Assembly (NCBI GenBank): GCA_007258455.2
Contig: VDFB02196010.1
Span: 140,525 to 204,524 of the forward strand
Source of the DNA: Sequoia sempervirens
Taxonomy: Eukaryota; Streptophyta; Pinopsida; Cupressales; Cupressaceae
Length of the DNA: 64,000 nt
Reading direction: 5' to 3'
Positions 11,798 through 24,129 of the stretch are shown here, piece after piece. The position numbers and the translations under genes are program-made. Under the pieces are notes generated by a model. That model made no database searches, was not told the DNA's origin, and saw nothing but the letters and a program-made list of their open reading frames with translations. Positions within the stretch are counted from its first letter, which is position 1. The number at the start of each line of letters is the position of its first letter.

Positions 11798-12068
11798 CAG
11801 GGCTTAAATTTGACGGTTGACCCTGCCTCTCAAGCAATTTTTTTGTGACGGTCATTTATTTGAAGTTGCCTTTCAAATATTAAAGGTTATCTATTTTAAG
11901 AAAAATATATGTAGATTGAAAAAACATATAGAAGAATAATTACATAGAAATTTTGACAGTTTAACTAAAATTTTGGCTTTCAAGTGATACAGTCTTCCTA
12001 AAATTTTAGTTGTATTTTACAGCTAAAATGACTAAATACGGCCATACGGCCATCAAATTTAAGCCCTG
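11798..12068. mobile_element. hAT-type MITE with 8-bp target duplication
   Basis: The element is 271 bp, bounded by a perfect 16-bp terminal inverted repeat, CAGGGCTTAAATTTGA at the left and its reverse complement at 12053-12068. It is flanked on both sides by ATTACTAC (11790-11797 and 12069-12076), an 8-bp target site duplication. The CAGGG start plus an 8-bp duplication is the hallmark of the hAT superfamily. It has no coding capacity. Confidence 0.92.
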
Positions 12069-12899
12069 ATTACTACCATTGTTGTAGAGTGACACATTGT
12101 GCTTTCCACTGAACAAAAGTAACAGTCAATGATAGGGTTAATTGTGACGACTACAAAGCTATAGATTCTCCTCTAAATAAAGCATCTATCAATCACATGA
12201 CAAATTTGTTTAAAATAGGAAACTCCCAAAATATACTAATAAAATGAAAATTATATATATGATTGTTTCGAAGTTATCAACAATTTTAGAATTGTTTACA
12301 AATAGCAAACTTCAAACAAATTGAAAATATGTAACTTGTTTTTAAAAAAGAATTTTAAGATGTTGTCAATCTTGGAAAATAGGGAAATGGCACAGATGTG
12401 AGTGGAACAAAAGAAAACTGATATTTTAATTGTGTATTTTATTCTGGGCATAAGTATTTATAGTAGTCTATGTAGAAGTCTAAAATAGATATTCGATTAA
12501 GTATAGAGTATAATAAATCTTTTTAGATTAATATTTGTAAAATATGATTTAGTAAAGAATTGGAATTTTTTAGTGTTAATTTGTAATAAAGCAGGAGTAA
12601 TTTATTCAGTTGTCACTTTCATGTTGTCAATTATATTATAATAAGTAAAAAAAATATTGATGATTAAAAACTAGTGGAGAAAATATCAAGAATTCTACTA
12701 TCAAAGTTAAGCTCCATTATTATTGTTTTCAAGGAATCAAATGATTTGTCAATATTATCTATGAATAACTAATGGATTCTATACAAACTTATGAGCAAAG
12801 GCTAACCCAAATTATGTTATATAGGGTGATCAGTAGAATCAAAATGATATCAATTAATCTAATTAAACATGTGATAAACCATATAATATTAAAATAAAA
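12069..12899. other. AT-rich intergenic sequence
   Basis: No gene, RNA or terminal repeats recognised, apart from the 8-bp duplication of the preceding MITE at its left edge. Confidence 0.5.
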
Positions 12900-13519
12900 T
12901 CCATGTTTCTCTCTAATTAACAATAATTTTACTACATAAAAATAATTACAAAAGAACTTTAAAGTCTCTAACATATGCCTCGAATATATATTAAAAAAGG
13001 TATAAAATACTCCACTTATCTCTCTACCTTTCAATAATTTTACAACATAAAAGTACCTACAAAATATTAGAAATAGGAAGATCTATGAGATAAAATGACA
13101 AGCACAATGAACAATGCAATATTGTATTTAGATGACTCAAATTACAATGAGTACAAATCCTTGCATATATAGGCAAGGATGACGTGATCCACCTATGAGG
13201 TGAATTGACAAGTGCCCCATGAAGTGGCACAAAAGAGTAGAAAAGTGTCCTACACGTGTCAACCTTAGGAACACTTGGAGTGTGCAAACCAGCAACCTCT
13301 ATGACCAAGTCAACAACCTTATGTGTCAAGTATTGAGTGACCTTTGAGGTGAAATGGAAATTCTTCCAACCTCAAAAGGTGTATGTATGAGCTTAACCAA
13401 ATAACTTGGTAACCTCTAGAGGTTTAAATGTTGCACATTCAATTAGACAAGATGTTTTCTAACCTCATCAACCTAAGTATACTTAGGTATAGTGAATAGA
13501 TTAATTATTTACACTAACA
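12900..13519 (-). mobile_element. Copia-type 3' LTR (left end uncertain)
   Basis: On the minus strand the LTR begins TGTTAGTGTAAATAATTAAT at 13519 and is preceded by CTTAAGGAGGG (13520-13530), a good polypurine tract. A minus-strand TATA box CTATATAT lies at 13165-13172, so U3 is about 350 bp. A short duplication (CAATAATTTTAC-ACATAAAA near 12926 and 13034) lies in the downstream part. The 3' end of the LTR could not be fixed, so the left coordinate is approximate. Confidence 0.6.
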
Positions 13520-14100
13520 CCCTCCTTAAGTGATATTTGGGGAGATCATAAAAGTGAAAATAGATAGAAATGGGTCTCCGCTATAGGCCATGTAAGGTAC
13601 CCATGTAAAATGCATTCTCTCACAAAAGGAGAAAAAGGGGAAAATCCAATTGACACAAAAATCCTCTCCAAAAATGAGAATTAGAAATATTTAAGACCTT
13701 TTGAAAATATGTCCCTTGACGATAGGAACATGATGATGAAGAACTTTTGAAGCATGTAGAAGTTCTAAAATTTGTCGAAGATAAATTGGTTTCTATTAGA
13801 ATCAACGAATCTCCAAGTAATATGGATCAAGATGTGAGATACAAAACACTACATGAGTGAACATATGAATACTACTCAAGGTCAATGTACACAAAGTTCA
13901 TCAAACTCTATGAAGCTGATAACACAGATGGTATTATGATGAGGAGTACTAGAATATCAAAATGCGATCCACTGAATTGATTCCCCATACGAGAGATCAA
14001 GATATAAGGTTCATGAGGCCTCCCCAAAAGAATATTTTACATCATTGAAAGAAGCATTAGCATAACACATCATAAATTCAAAGGTTGTAATGATTTGATA
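13520..14100 (-). mobile_element. Decayed internal remnant next to the copia-type LTR
   Basis: Sequence just inside the 3' LTR of the minus-strand element. It has only short broken frames; I could not recognise RNase H or integrase in it. Assigned to the element only by position beside the PPT. Confidence 0.35.
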
Positions 14101-17040
14101 GTTCATACTATTATTTTATTAAGATGAATATGTTAATAAAACAATAATACGATGGGAGAAGTTAACATTATATGAATTATCTAGTTAAGATGATTTAGTT
14201 GATTTATATGTCTTAGAAGAGAGTTCACATTTGCTTTGGCTTTAATGGTTGTGTTTTATTAATGATTACAATTGAGTATGAACCGAGCTTATATATGAAG
14301 GGACCCTTGAGGAGGGGACCTTAGACAATATTTCCTATTGATTTACATGAAGGAACTTTAGTATCTCTTAGCAAATATTTGTTGGATTTACCCTTGAAAT
14401 CCCTTGTGGTAATTATTGATATTTATTGTGAACTCCTATACTCTTACATTATAGTTGGGATATTGAACCTATCTTGTATTAATTGGTACCTTTGACCTCA
14501 TAGTATTATGCTCTATGGAGAAAGATTATAACTAGGATGTTTTATATGTTGTGATTACCTTCTTTTTGTAACTAGAGTGGGGAAACTGATGTTGATATTA
14601 TTATCATACACATTTATAACATTTTAGACCTTATAACACCATGTGTCAGTTCCTAATATTTTGTATATCTTATATATTATTGGTATCAATATATACAATC
14701 ATTTATATCTCTTAAATGATGTAAATAAACAAACAATATTCAAGCATAAACAAACAATATTTAAATGATGTAAATAAATAAACAATATTCAAGCATAAAT
14801 AATCTTTCACCACTGTTAGGCTCTTTGTATGTTTCCTTCCCCTCCCTATATGTCAAGCTTCCACTTTATTTTGGGTAGTCACTTTGGCGTAGGCAGAATG
14901 TATTTAACCACTATCAATGCTGCACGTATATGATGTCAGGATTATATTTAACCTTGGTTCTTAAATGTGCTAATATCTAATTCGATGCAGTTAGGTCTAG
15001 ATATCGTCAAGAGTTTATCTTTATTATGTATTTCATGAACTTGTTTATATTAGGCATGCGTATTTTACCACTATTAAAATGTTCAAACTCAATCAAACTA
15101 CAAACCTGCAAAATCTGGAATATTTAAACAGCAATACAGAGGTTTACTCATATAGTGAAATAAGTGTTTCAAAGAGGAAAATTTTGGGTGATTCGAGAAG
15201 GGGGCTTTTCTTTTACAGTTTGTAGCAAGCCTTTTTATAGAATAATTAGTAATTTAATATAGTTAAGCTCTGCTGGGTGGGTATGTGAGTGCTTTTATGT
15301 TTTGCACATCTAATCTTTTATGCATGACAGTATAGATAAATACCTAAAAGGCAGGTGTTAGTAATTTAATAAAGTTATTAAAATATTAACAAGGTAGTAA
15401 AGTGGGTCAAAAGTTAATGATTATTTAAAAAAAATATACATATCATTTTACTATTTAAGTTAGTAAATTGAATACTAATTAAAGTAGTAATATATTGAGG
15501 GGTGTTAAATTATTAATTATTTCATTAATAAATTTTGGTAAAATGTTATTTGTTATTAACTATGATTTTATATAAGTTTGAGAAAAATAATATTATATTT
15601 ATATGTTTCATTAATAAATTATAGAAAATATTAGCATGTGATAGTCCCCACAACTTGGAGGAAATGTTATAAATATAGCCATAACATTAAATAATAGGAT
15701 TTACACTAACGATAATACTATTGGTGGAAATATTTATAATATTAGCAATATTGGCAATCACAGATAATAATAATAACTGATTTATGTTGTCAATGTTCTT
15801 ACCTAATTGATCTTAATGCACTGACATTTTGTATATGTTCAAAAGGGTAGTTTGTAATAGAAATGTAAGTAATCATAGGAAATATTAGATGGGTATAGGA
15901 GATTTTAGTAAGAACTGCGATAAAATTAGAGCTATTTAGTATAACCAATATTAGATAATGACAAAATATAAAACAAATAATAATAATACCAATATTGAGA
16001 AATGGCCGACATTGGCAATCGAGAAATGATAATAGGATTATGAGATATAATTATCAATATCAAGTTACTTTAGTAAAGTTTTTATGGGATATAGACTTCA
16101 GTATTATAAGGTAAATTTTAGTAAATTGACAGATTAAAATAAGGGTAAGTGTTTTTAGAAGGAATGTATGTAAAGGAGTACTTAAATTATTACTCTTTAA
16201 AATGTTGATTACATTGTACTCTTTTACTGCTGAATTTTAAATTAGAATGATTGATATCTTAAACGCTTGGGTATTAATGTGTAATGGTTTACATAGTGAG
16301 TCAATGGTTAAGTAATGAGTTTTAGGAATAATGCCTCTCATGATTGTCTTGGTTGTTGATCGAATACTGTGTTTGTTTGATATTGAGTTGAATTTTGATT
16401 ATTGTTTTGGAGTATATCTTGATTGAATTAATTTGGTTATTGTTCAAAGTGAAAGTGATATTGAGTATTCTTGTAAGGGTTGCTTGAACTGAAAACCTTG
16501 TTGTTGATTGGGTATTGTTTCGATGTATGGAACTTTATGTTCAATTTTAGATATTATGGTGGATCTTGACTTATATTTGATTCTGATTATTGCCTTTTAT
16601 GAAAGGAGTTCGTTTGTGCCCAAAAAGGTTATTGAGAAGATTTTGATCTTTGCCATTAATTTTGTAATGAGTTGATTTTGTTAGCTTTGAGTAAGTTTGA
16701 AGATCTCATCATGTTGTTGCCACACTTACTCTATTCTCGTCATTGTGTGATTGAGGATTTCAAATAGTCATTTTGTGGGCCTTGATGTGAGTCTTTCTCT
16801 TGTGCTAATTTTGGAAATAAGAAGACTTTATGTGATGACTTTCTTGTAGTCATATTTTGAGATGGTTGGGAACCTGAAGAGTTTGAATTACCTTCAGTAG
16901 GAGTTTGTGGATATTTGGTGTTTTAGGCTTCTAGAGGCAATGGAAAAAATTGATTTATGTTGATTTTCCATGGTTGGACCTTTGTGATTCCTTGATCTTA
17001 TTTTTGATTTTGAGTTCTTGTGGGTTTTACCTTGTACCAT
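14101..17040. other. AT-rich non-coding stretch
   Basis: No supported gene. A small tandem duplication of about 50 bp (AAATGATGTAAATAAA-AAACAATATTCAAGCATAAA) lies at about 14715-14802. The sequence from 15.2 to 16.3 kb is rich in TAATA words. Nothing else recognised. Confidence 0.5.
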
Positions 17041-18408
17041 GGTGTTGACTTTTGATGTGGCTTTTGGGTGAAAAGTTTCATGCCTTGCACACGTACTTGA
17101 TTCTCATGATTTTAGTGCATCAGTTGATTTATGTAGTTTATGTGGTGGGTGGTGCCTCCTTTGTTCTTGTTTCAGTGTTATGGAATGGGTTTGCAAGATG
17201 GTTCTTTCCTCACATGTTGTGTGTTATGTACACCTTGATTTTTATGTGAGATGAGGTACACCCCTTGAGTGTTTTTGGATTGGGTACATGTAGGGAGAGT
17301 GGCTCTTCATAGGGGCCGATGCACAAATGGGCTATCAGGGTAACCCATGGAAGAGTTTCCTAAACAAGTGATAATGTAATTGATGAACTAGTTGGTTTTG
17401 GTAGTTAAACACTAAACAAGATTAATTATGTGCCTCACTCATACCATTAGTGCTTTCATAGGCTAATGATGGGTTGAGAAGATCTGGTTAATAAGATCAT
17501 TTCCTTGTCCTCACGAAAGGTAAGTGGTTTCGCATGGATCACCATATGGAGTGACGCCTTCAGATATGCAATCAAGATAACCATAGATGGAGGAGACACC
17601 TTGTGATAGGTTGTCTAGATAATCCATGTAAGGCCATGAGATGACACTCTCCTACAATACCCATTTATTTTCCCTTGTTTGGTTGCCTCTGGGAGTGTAG
17701 TTTGTATTCGTTTGATGTTGTTTTATGTTGGTGTTGTGTTAGCCTTGTCTGCTTTCCCTTTTTTTGGATGTGGGTCCTTTCTTGTCATCTCCTAGCACGG
17801 GGGGTGGGCCTTTGGGTCCACGTGGTCAGGTGGAACGTGCTATGCACCCTAGTGGGTTCCCAGGTTATGTTCGTGATGTGGAAGGGGATGTAGAGTTTCC
17901 AGAGCTTCACTTGGTTAAAGACTATTCTACACTTTGTACCTTATTCTTCATTGATGTTTTATTCTTGTACTTGATGTACTCTTCCTGTTGATGTAAGGGA
18001 AGCATTATGTAATGTATTATTGTATCCATGATGTGTTGTATCTGTGGAAATATGCTCCACAATTGTAATATTGAACTATGAATTGAAATATAATAAAATG
18101 ATGTATGTATCCTTTTCATCTCTATTGATCATGGATGGTTGTATGTTATCGTTATGTTATCTTGTGAATGTGTGCTTCTATTGTTATCTACTTGGCATTA
18201 ACTTTAACGATGTTTTTGGTTGGGAATGTTTACGTGTAATGCAACCATGTAACCCCATGGGACTAGTTAGGTTTTGTTATGTAATATTGTATGGTTACTT
18301 AGTTAATGGTTATTACATAGTTGTTATTTTTTTCACTTTAAAAAAAAAATAGTGCGGTAATCTATTAGTTATAGTTTTCCTTTGGGGTTCGTAGGGCGGG
18401 GCGTTACA
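17041..18408 (-). mobile_element. LTR-like sequence ending in TGTAACGCCCCG (minus strand)
   Basis: Read on the minus strand, sequence at 18408 begins TGTAACGCCCCGCCCTACGA, a start typical of plant gypsy (Del/Tekay-like) LTRs. Just outside, 18409-18425 reads AGGTGGAAAGGATAGAG on the minus strand, a plausible polypurine tract. The other LTR end and a partner LTR were not found, so the extent is a guess. The short plus-strand ORFs at 17052-18352 overlap each other and show no conserved protein; I treat them as chance. Confidence 0.4.
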
Positions 18409-19029
18409 ACTCTATCCTTTCCACCTGATTTTTTGGTTTGAATCTCTAATTTGCAACCTCTAGATGTCCTTCAATGATATCCAATGTAAAGTGAAAACTT
18501 TGACAACTTTGAACACTTGATAAATTTCTCCAAACTTTCTCTTCAATGTGTCTTCAACCTAGATTTGCAAATCACACACTAAAGAGAGGGAAAAATTTTG
18601 TTTTGTTAGTGGAAAGGGGTTTGCCTTGGTCAAACCCCATTTTGGTAATCAAACCTTGAAATGAAATGAAATAGGAAAGGAGAATGATGAATAAACAAAA
18701 TATAATGTTGCAACTCACTAAAACCTAGAAACAAAGTGCTACAAACATGTATGAGATGACTCCAATGGATGTATATCTTGAATCTTTCTTGAATATGATA
18801 GATCTTGAATTGAATGTTTGCTTGAGTCATGAAACCCTACATCAAAAATGATAGCTCAAAAACAAACATGATGCATGTGATGACTTTGACATGATGGTTG
18901 ATTCTTGAAGAATGCTCTAAAACACTTGATAATTAGCTCTTGAAGACTCTTGAATGCTCTTGTGAACTCAAATTTTCTATAAGGATTCTCATTCAACTTT
19001 CTAGGTGTAAAATGAGTGAAAGAAACTTG

Positions 19030-19037
19030 TATTTATA
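19030..19037 (-). promoter_or_regulatory. LTR TATA box
   Basis: TATAAATA on the minus strand in the context AAGTATAAATACAAG; the same box and context recur in the LTRs at 152-159 and 5285-5292, and a related GTATAAATAAG at 54459-54469 on the plus strand. Confidence 0.65.
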
Positions 19038-19142
19038 CTTGTTTATGCCAAATTTCCTGAAATTACAACATTACAAGCTGACATCAAATCTAGGAGAATA
19101 AAATCCCACCAATAATTTTAATTAAATTTAATTTTGGGCCAC

Positions 19143-19180
19143 ATGGGACTCATATGCCAGAAGTGGCGTATGAGTCCCAT
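19143..19180. repeat. U3 inverted repeat, 16-bp arms
   Basis: Left arm ATGGGACTCATATGCC (19143-19158), loop AGAAGT, right arm GGCGTATGAGTCCCAT (19165-19180). The arms match at 15 of 16 positions, the exception being a G-T wobble in RNA. It lies about 110 bp upstream of the LTR TATA box. Confidence 0.9.
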
Positions 19181-19262
19181 TAGGCTTAACTATGGGACAC
19201 ATTTTCAAAAATTCTTAGAATGATCAATGCAAAATCCAGATCGGGGCCAAAAAACCTAGGTG

Positions 19263-19294
19263 GGACTCATACGCCCAAGGTGGCATATGAGTCC
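19263..19294. repeat. Second U3 inverted repeat, 13-bp arms
   Basis: GGACTCATACGCC (19263-19275), loop CAAGGT, GGCATATGAGTCC (19282-19294); 12 of 13 pairs. It resembles the inverted repeat 83 bp away, so the two form a tandem pair of hairpins in the same U3. Confidence 0.9.
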
Positions 19295-19655
19295 TAGATC
19301 ACTAAATCTAGGCCACACAACCTAAAAAAACCTAATTATGATTAGATTTTGATTTATGTAGAGATTATACTCAAAAAGATACATTAATTAAGGCTTGCAG
19401 ATGCAAAATAAGACCAAATAAGGCATAAAGAAGCCCAGTTATTTATGAAAACCCTAGAAAAGTGTGAAAGTGTGGTACAACACTTCACAACACCTTAAAT
19501 AAGGTACAATTAAGTTCATTTAGCTCACAAGGGCCCAAAACCTAACGTGAATGTGTCAAACACATTACAACACTAAATCAAGGCAACATTATGCTCAATT
19601 TAACAAGGAGGGCCCAAACAAGCAAGGAAAAATAGAGGGATAATTTTTTCATTGC

Positions 19656-22376
19656 CACAGTTACTTATTAGAGGGTGATGACTACAATATTCCATGATAT
19701 GATGCATACCATTATGGAAGACTATGTCAATGACTTATTAGAAAAATATCTCACAAGGGAAAGTCATTTGGACATGCTTGATAGGATTTTCACTAGGTTG
19801 GAATAGTACTAGGTCAAATTGAATCCAAAAAAGTGTGTCTTTGGAGTAACTTCTAGAAAAATCCTTGGATATATTGTTTCTCACAAAGGTATTGAGGTTG
19901 ATCCTGCAAAGGTGAAAGCCATCATCGATATTCCACCACCATCCAATCTAGCTCAATTGTGTAGTCTAGAAGGTAAACCATAATTCATTTGTAGATTCAT
20001 TTCCCAATTAGCAAACAAATTCCATCCTTTTTAGTATCTACTTTGCAAGGATATTCCATTCAAATAGATAGATCACTATTAGCATGATTTTCAAAAACTC
20101 AAGGATTACCTACTATTGCCACCAGTCTTAATGCCTCCCATTAATAAAAAAATACTAATCCTATACATATCAACTACACCATCAACATTGGGAGCTCTCT
20201 TAGCACATAATGATGAAGACAAAAAAGAGAGGGATATATACTACATGTTAGCTGTACACTTGTAGGATATGAACTTAACTACACTCCTATTGAGCACACA
20301 TGTCTTGCTGTCCTTTTTGCCACAAAAAATATTTGACATTACATGTTAAATCTATAGACCAAACTCATAGAAAAGATAGATCCCTTAAATTATTTTCTCA
20401 ATAAATAAACTCTCACGGGTAGATTGGTGAAATGGGTGATGATCTTGAGTGAGTTCAACATTGAGTATGTGGAGCGAAAATAAATAAAAGGATAGGTAAT
20501 AGCTAATCAACTAGAAGGCACTCCTACTCTTGTATATAATCCTCTAGTTTCAAAATATCCTAATAAAGCAATCTTTACACTAGTAACTTCTACAAATGGC
20601 AATTGTACTTTGATAGATCCTATACCCACCACAGTGCAAGAGTAGGAGTTCTTTTTATTACACCACAAGGAGACACCATCTTTAAGTGCTACAAAATAAC
20701 ATTTCCATGTACTAACAACATTACAGAATATGAAGGTTTTCTTATGGGACTTAGGACAACTATCAAATGGAAAATCAAGAACCTTCATCTCTACAACATT
20801 TCTCAGTTGGTTGTTTGGCATGTGATCATGAATATGAGATAAAGGATGAAAAAACTATGCCATACAAAAAGATGGTTGAGAACTTTAAAGAGTACTTTGA
20901 TGTCATCATATTTGAGTAGATTCCAAGGGTAGAGTAGCTGACGCCATAGATACCATAGGATATCTTCTTGACATACCTAATAATGTACATCAGTGTGAGT
21001 TCTTGGTAGAATAAATTTTGATCTCTGCTTTTGATGTCCCCAAATTTGAGCTCATGTACAAAATTGTTGGTCTTGATTCACCATGGTACAAAGAAATTTA
21101 TAATTACCTCCATAAAAAAATCCCCCTGACTTATCAACCAATCATCATAAAACCTTTACCTAACAAACCTCTAAATATGTTATCATTGTTGATACCTTAT
21201 ACTGCCGTAGTCTAGATAGTACTCTTCTTAGATATATCAATGTAGAAGAAGCACAAATGAATCTACACAAAGTACATGATGACATATGTAGAGCTCATTC
21301 TAGTAGTCCTACCTTAGCTAAAAATTTCATAAGACTTGGATACTATTTGCCCACTATGGAATGTGATGCATACCAAATTTTTCAAAAATGTCGGTAATGT
21401 CAGATCCATGGAGACCTCGTTCATGTACAAATGTAGAAGCTTCACCCAGTTACATTTCCTTGTCCTTTATTCTCAATGGGACTTGACCTTGTAGGAAAGA
21501 TTCACCTTACTTCTGCTAATGGCCATAAGTTCATAATTACCACAAATAAATATTTTATGAAATAGATTAAAGCCATTCCTATGACCTACATCACTAAAAA
21601 AAATTTGCTAAGTTTATCCTTAACTACATCATATTCTAGTATGGTGTTTCCCTTTCCATTGTCATAGATAATGAATGTCCTTTCAAGAACCAAGATGCTT
21701 GAGAACTATACAAAAAGTATCATATTCAACACCACTTATCCACTCCTTATTATCCCCAAGGTAATGGTCAAGTGGAGGCATCTAATAAAACCATAGTAAA
21801 AATATTAAAGAAGACTGTCAATGATGTTGGCCATGACTACCATATACAACTAAACCCAACCTTATGGGCTTACCATACAAGCATCCGTAATCCTACTGGT
21901 ACCACACTATATTCCCTTGTCTTTGGTTTTGAAGATATCATTCCTATTGAGGTCGAGTTACCATCCTTGAAAGTATCCATAAAATAGTTCATTGATGACA
22001 AAGACTACATGTGATATCAAGACTGTAACATGACCTAGAATTATTGGATGGGAGATACAAAATTGTATTATCTCATCTATAGGCCTATCAAAACCATCTT
22101 CGTCATAGTTACAACAAAAGAGTCTGAGTTTGACACTTTGATATCGATGATTTGGTACTGAAAGAGAATCTAAAGAATTAGCTAGATAGAGAAAATTCGA
22201 GCAAGTTTGAACCTAATTGGTTGGGTCCTTATATTATCACTACAATATATGGACCTAATACTTATCAACTAGCTACTCTTGAAGGTGAACCGCTTCCAAA
22301 TCCTATTTATAACATGCACCTTCACAATTCACAAGCCATAAATTTTTTTACATCCATCACAATACATAAGCCATAA
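19656..22376 (+). pseudogene. Decayed Ty3/gypsy (Tat lineage) pol: RT, dual RNase H, integrase
   Basis: Plus-strand pol in several frames. 19656-20200: second half of reverse transcriptase, with MEDYVNDLL (the catalytic YVDD is now YVND), LNPKKCVFGVTS and GYIVSHKGIEVDPAKVKAI. 20200-20510: the Ty3-type RNase H (YTPIEHTCLAVLFATK, ILSEFNIEYVE). 20598-20990: a second, archaeal-type RNase H (YFDRSYTHHSARVGVLF, NNITEYEGFLMGL); the later catalytic Asp of the GDSQ motif is lost (NISQ). 21190-22000: integrase with LDLVG, DNECPF and PQGNGQVEASNKT. 22200-22376: GPY/F-type end (NWLGPYIIT, TYQLATLEGEPLP). The double RNase H marks the Tat/Ogre lineage. Many stops and frameshifts; the 5' half of RT, protease and gag are absent. 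Not functional. Confidence 0.92.
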
Positions 22377-23800
22377 TAAATTATCCCTTGTCAAGATTGA
22401 AATCTTGATCAGACACGAACAAGAAATCATACAAAAATCTAAGCTTAACAAATTATGAAACAATAGACAAACTATCAAATGAGCCTTCAACTTGGCTTAT
22501 CAATTTCCTACGCATCTATCAATGAAATCTATCTTTATCAACTATCATTTGTCTTACATAGGTTGTTACATCATCAAAAATAGACTAGCCATCTTACATG
22601 AGATGTTTCACTCCTCAAATTAGACATAATCCTTTGAATCCTATCAAGAAATCACTCACTATTGGTAAGAAGATCTAAATGGCTGTTGACTCGTTTGGTC
22701 TAGTTAGTCTTATATTTTTATCTTCTATCACTTTCCTATGCTACTCGATGATATCCACAAGTGATTAGAGGAGCAAGGATGGATCATGACTATTTCTGTT
22801 GGATTTCTGTTTGTAGTTTTTCTTGAAAATATGATTGGGGAAACTAAGTTCCTTGTGTGTGATTGGGGTTCCATTTGGTAATAATCAAAACATCCTATGC
22901 AAGTTAAAGGTCAGCTAACACTTTCTTGCATTAGGATCAACATGCTTTGTGGTTACTACCTCACATATTCCAACAAGGTTATATTGTCACTAGTATGCAT
23001 CATGACATTCCTTGATTTCTATGTCTTAGTCTTGATAATAGATACCGAAGTCACCAAGGTTTGTCTCAACTTGGTGTACGTATATCCACTTATCTTATAT
23101 CAAAAACTTTAGGAAAATAGAAACAAATTATGCCATGGAAATTCATGCCTTGGTGTGCATACATCTTCTTGCCACATAATAAAATTCTCAATGATAATAA
23201 ATCATGCACTAATTAAAGCTCAAAGTATATCCTACCAATCATACATCAATCTTGATCCATCTCATTATTTTTACTTCACAGATCTATCTAACCATTCTTT
23301 ACTCATTAACTTTTTCCTCTAATTAAAATTTCTTCTATCAGTCCCCGCAATAATTCTAATGGCGTACTATGATACACAAAAATAAATGCATAAATTGTAT
23401 CATCTTGCATCCATATTCATGTTAGAACATCATATACATAATTATATACATGTTAAGTCATAAAAATACAAAAAAATAGAATTGCATCACATTTTATGGA
23501 ACCATCATCAACATAACATCATACATATAAGCACAAATCAACACCATAAGCATCCATCCATCCATGCATAGGTAATCATACATTAACATTGCATACATCA
23601 TAAATCCATATATACATAATATAGGAACCATCACATAGACATAGAATGCATCGCATAAGATCCATCATCATAGAAAGATGCACATGAAACATATAGACAT
23701 CATATAGTCATCGCCAAAAATAATGCATCTCACATATATCAAAATTGTGTCATAGTACAAAATTGAATGACTATAAAAAATGGAGCTATAGGCTTGATAA
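22377..23800. other. Non-coding stretch after the gypsy pol
   Basis: No recognised gene. From about 23400 to 23720 the sequence is rich in CATACAT/ATCATA words, low complexity. No LTR partner for the upstream pol was found here. Confidence 0.5.
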
Positions 23801-24129
23801 AAAAATACTTTAGTGTCAAAATACATGATCAATCAAGCTAGCCTAAGCTGCCCCTATCCTCTATCGGTGATGGCCCAGGGGATGGCCTGTCTTGTCTATG
23901 TCCTGATGGATTTGGTTGGTCCTACTCTATCCATGGCCATGGTGCTAGATATGGTGATCTCCTTGGTCCCAAAACCTCATCATTTATCACTGTCCTCCTG
24001 GAATGGGATCTAATCTAACTTGCTCAATGTATTGCTTAACACCCTCTATGTTGGTGGAACTACATCCTCATACAACTCTCTATAGTAATGCATCTCCTTC
24101 CTTTCCTAATACATTGTCATGAAATTTTT

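Larger units (their letters stand above)
18420..19651 (-). mobile_element. Gypsy-family LTR (solo or truncated), minus strand
   Basis: On the minus strand it starts TGAAAAAATTATCCC at 19651 and shares with the LTR at 53.9-55.4 kb the phrases CTATTTTTC-TTG, GGTGTTGTGAAGTGTTGTA and CACTTTTCTAG in the same order. A TATAAATA box is at 19030-19037 (minus). Two strong inverted repeats lie upstream of it in U3. A GGTCAAACCCCATTTTGG-type stretch at 18616-18650 is shared with several LTRs in the window. It directly abuts a gypsy pol fragment that is missing its 5' half. The left boundary is not certain. Confidence 0.65.

Noticed and set aside
12789..13805. Three minus-strand ORFs of 60-90 codons
   Set aside because: They lie in the copia-type LTR and its flank and match no copia domain.
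17052..18352. Cluster of short plus-strand ORFs rich in Phe, Val, Cys
   Set aside because: Overlap each other in different frames, hydrophobic composition typical of translated T-rich non-coding DNA, no motif.
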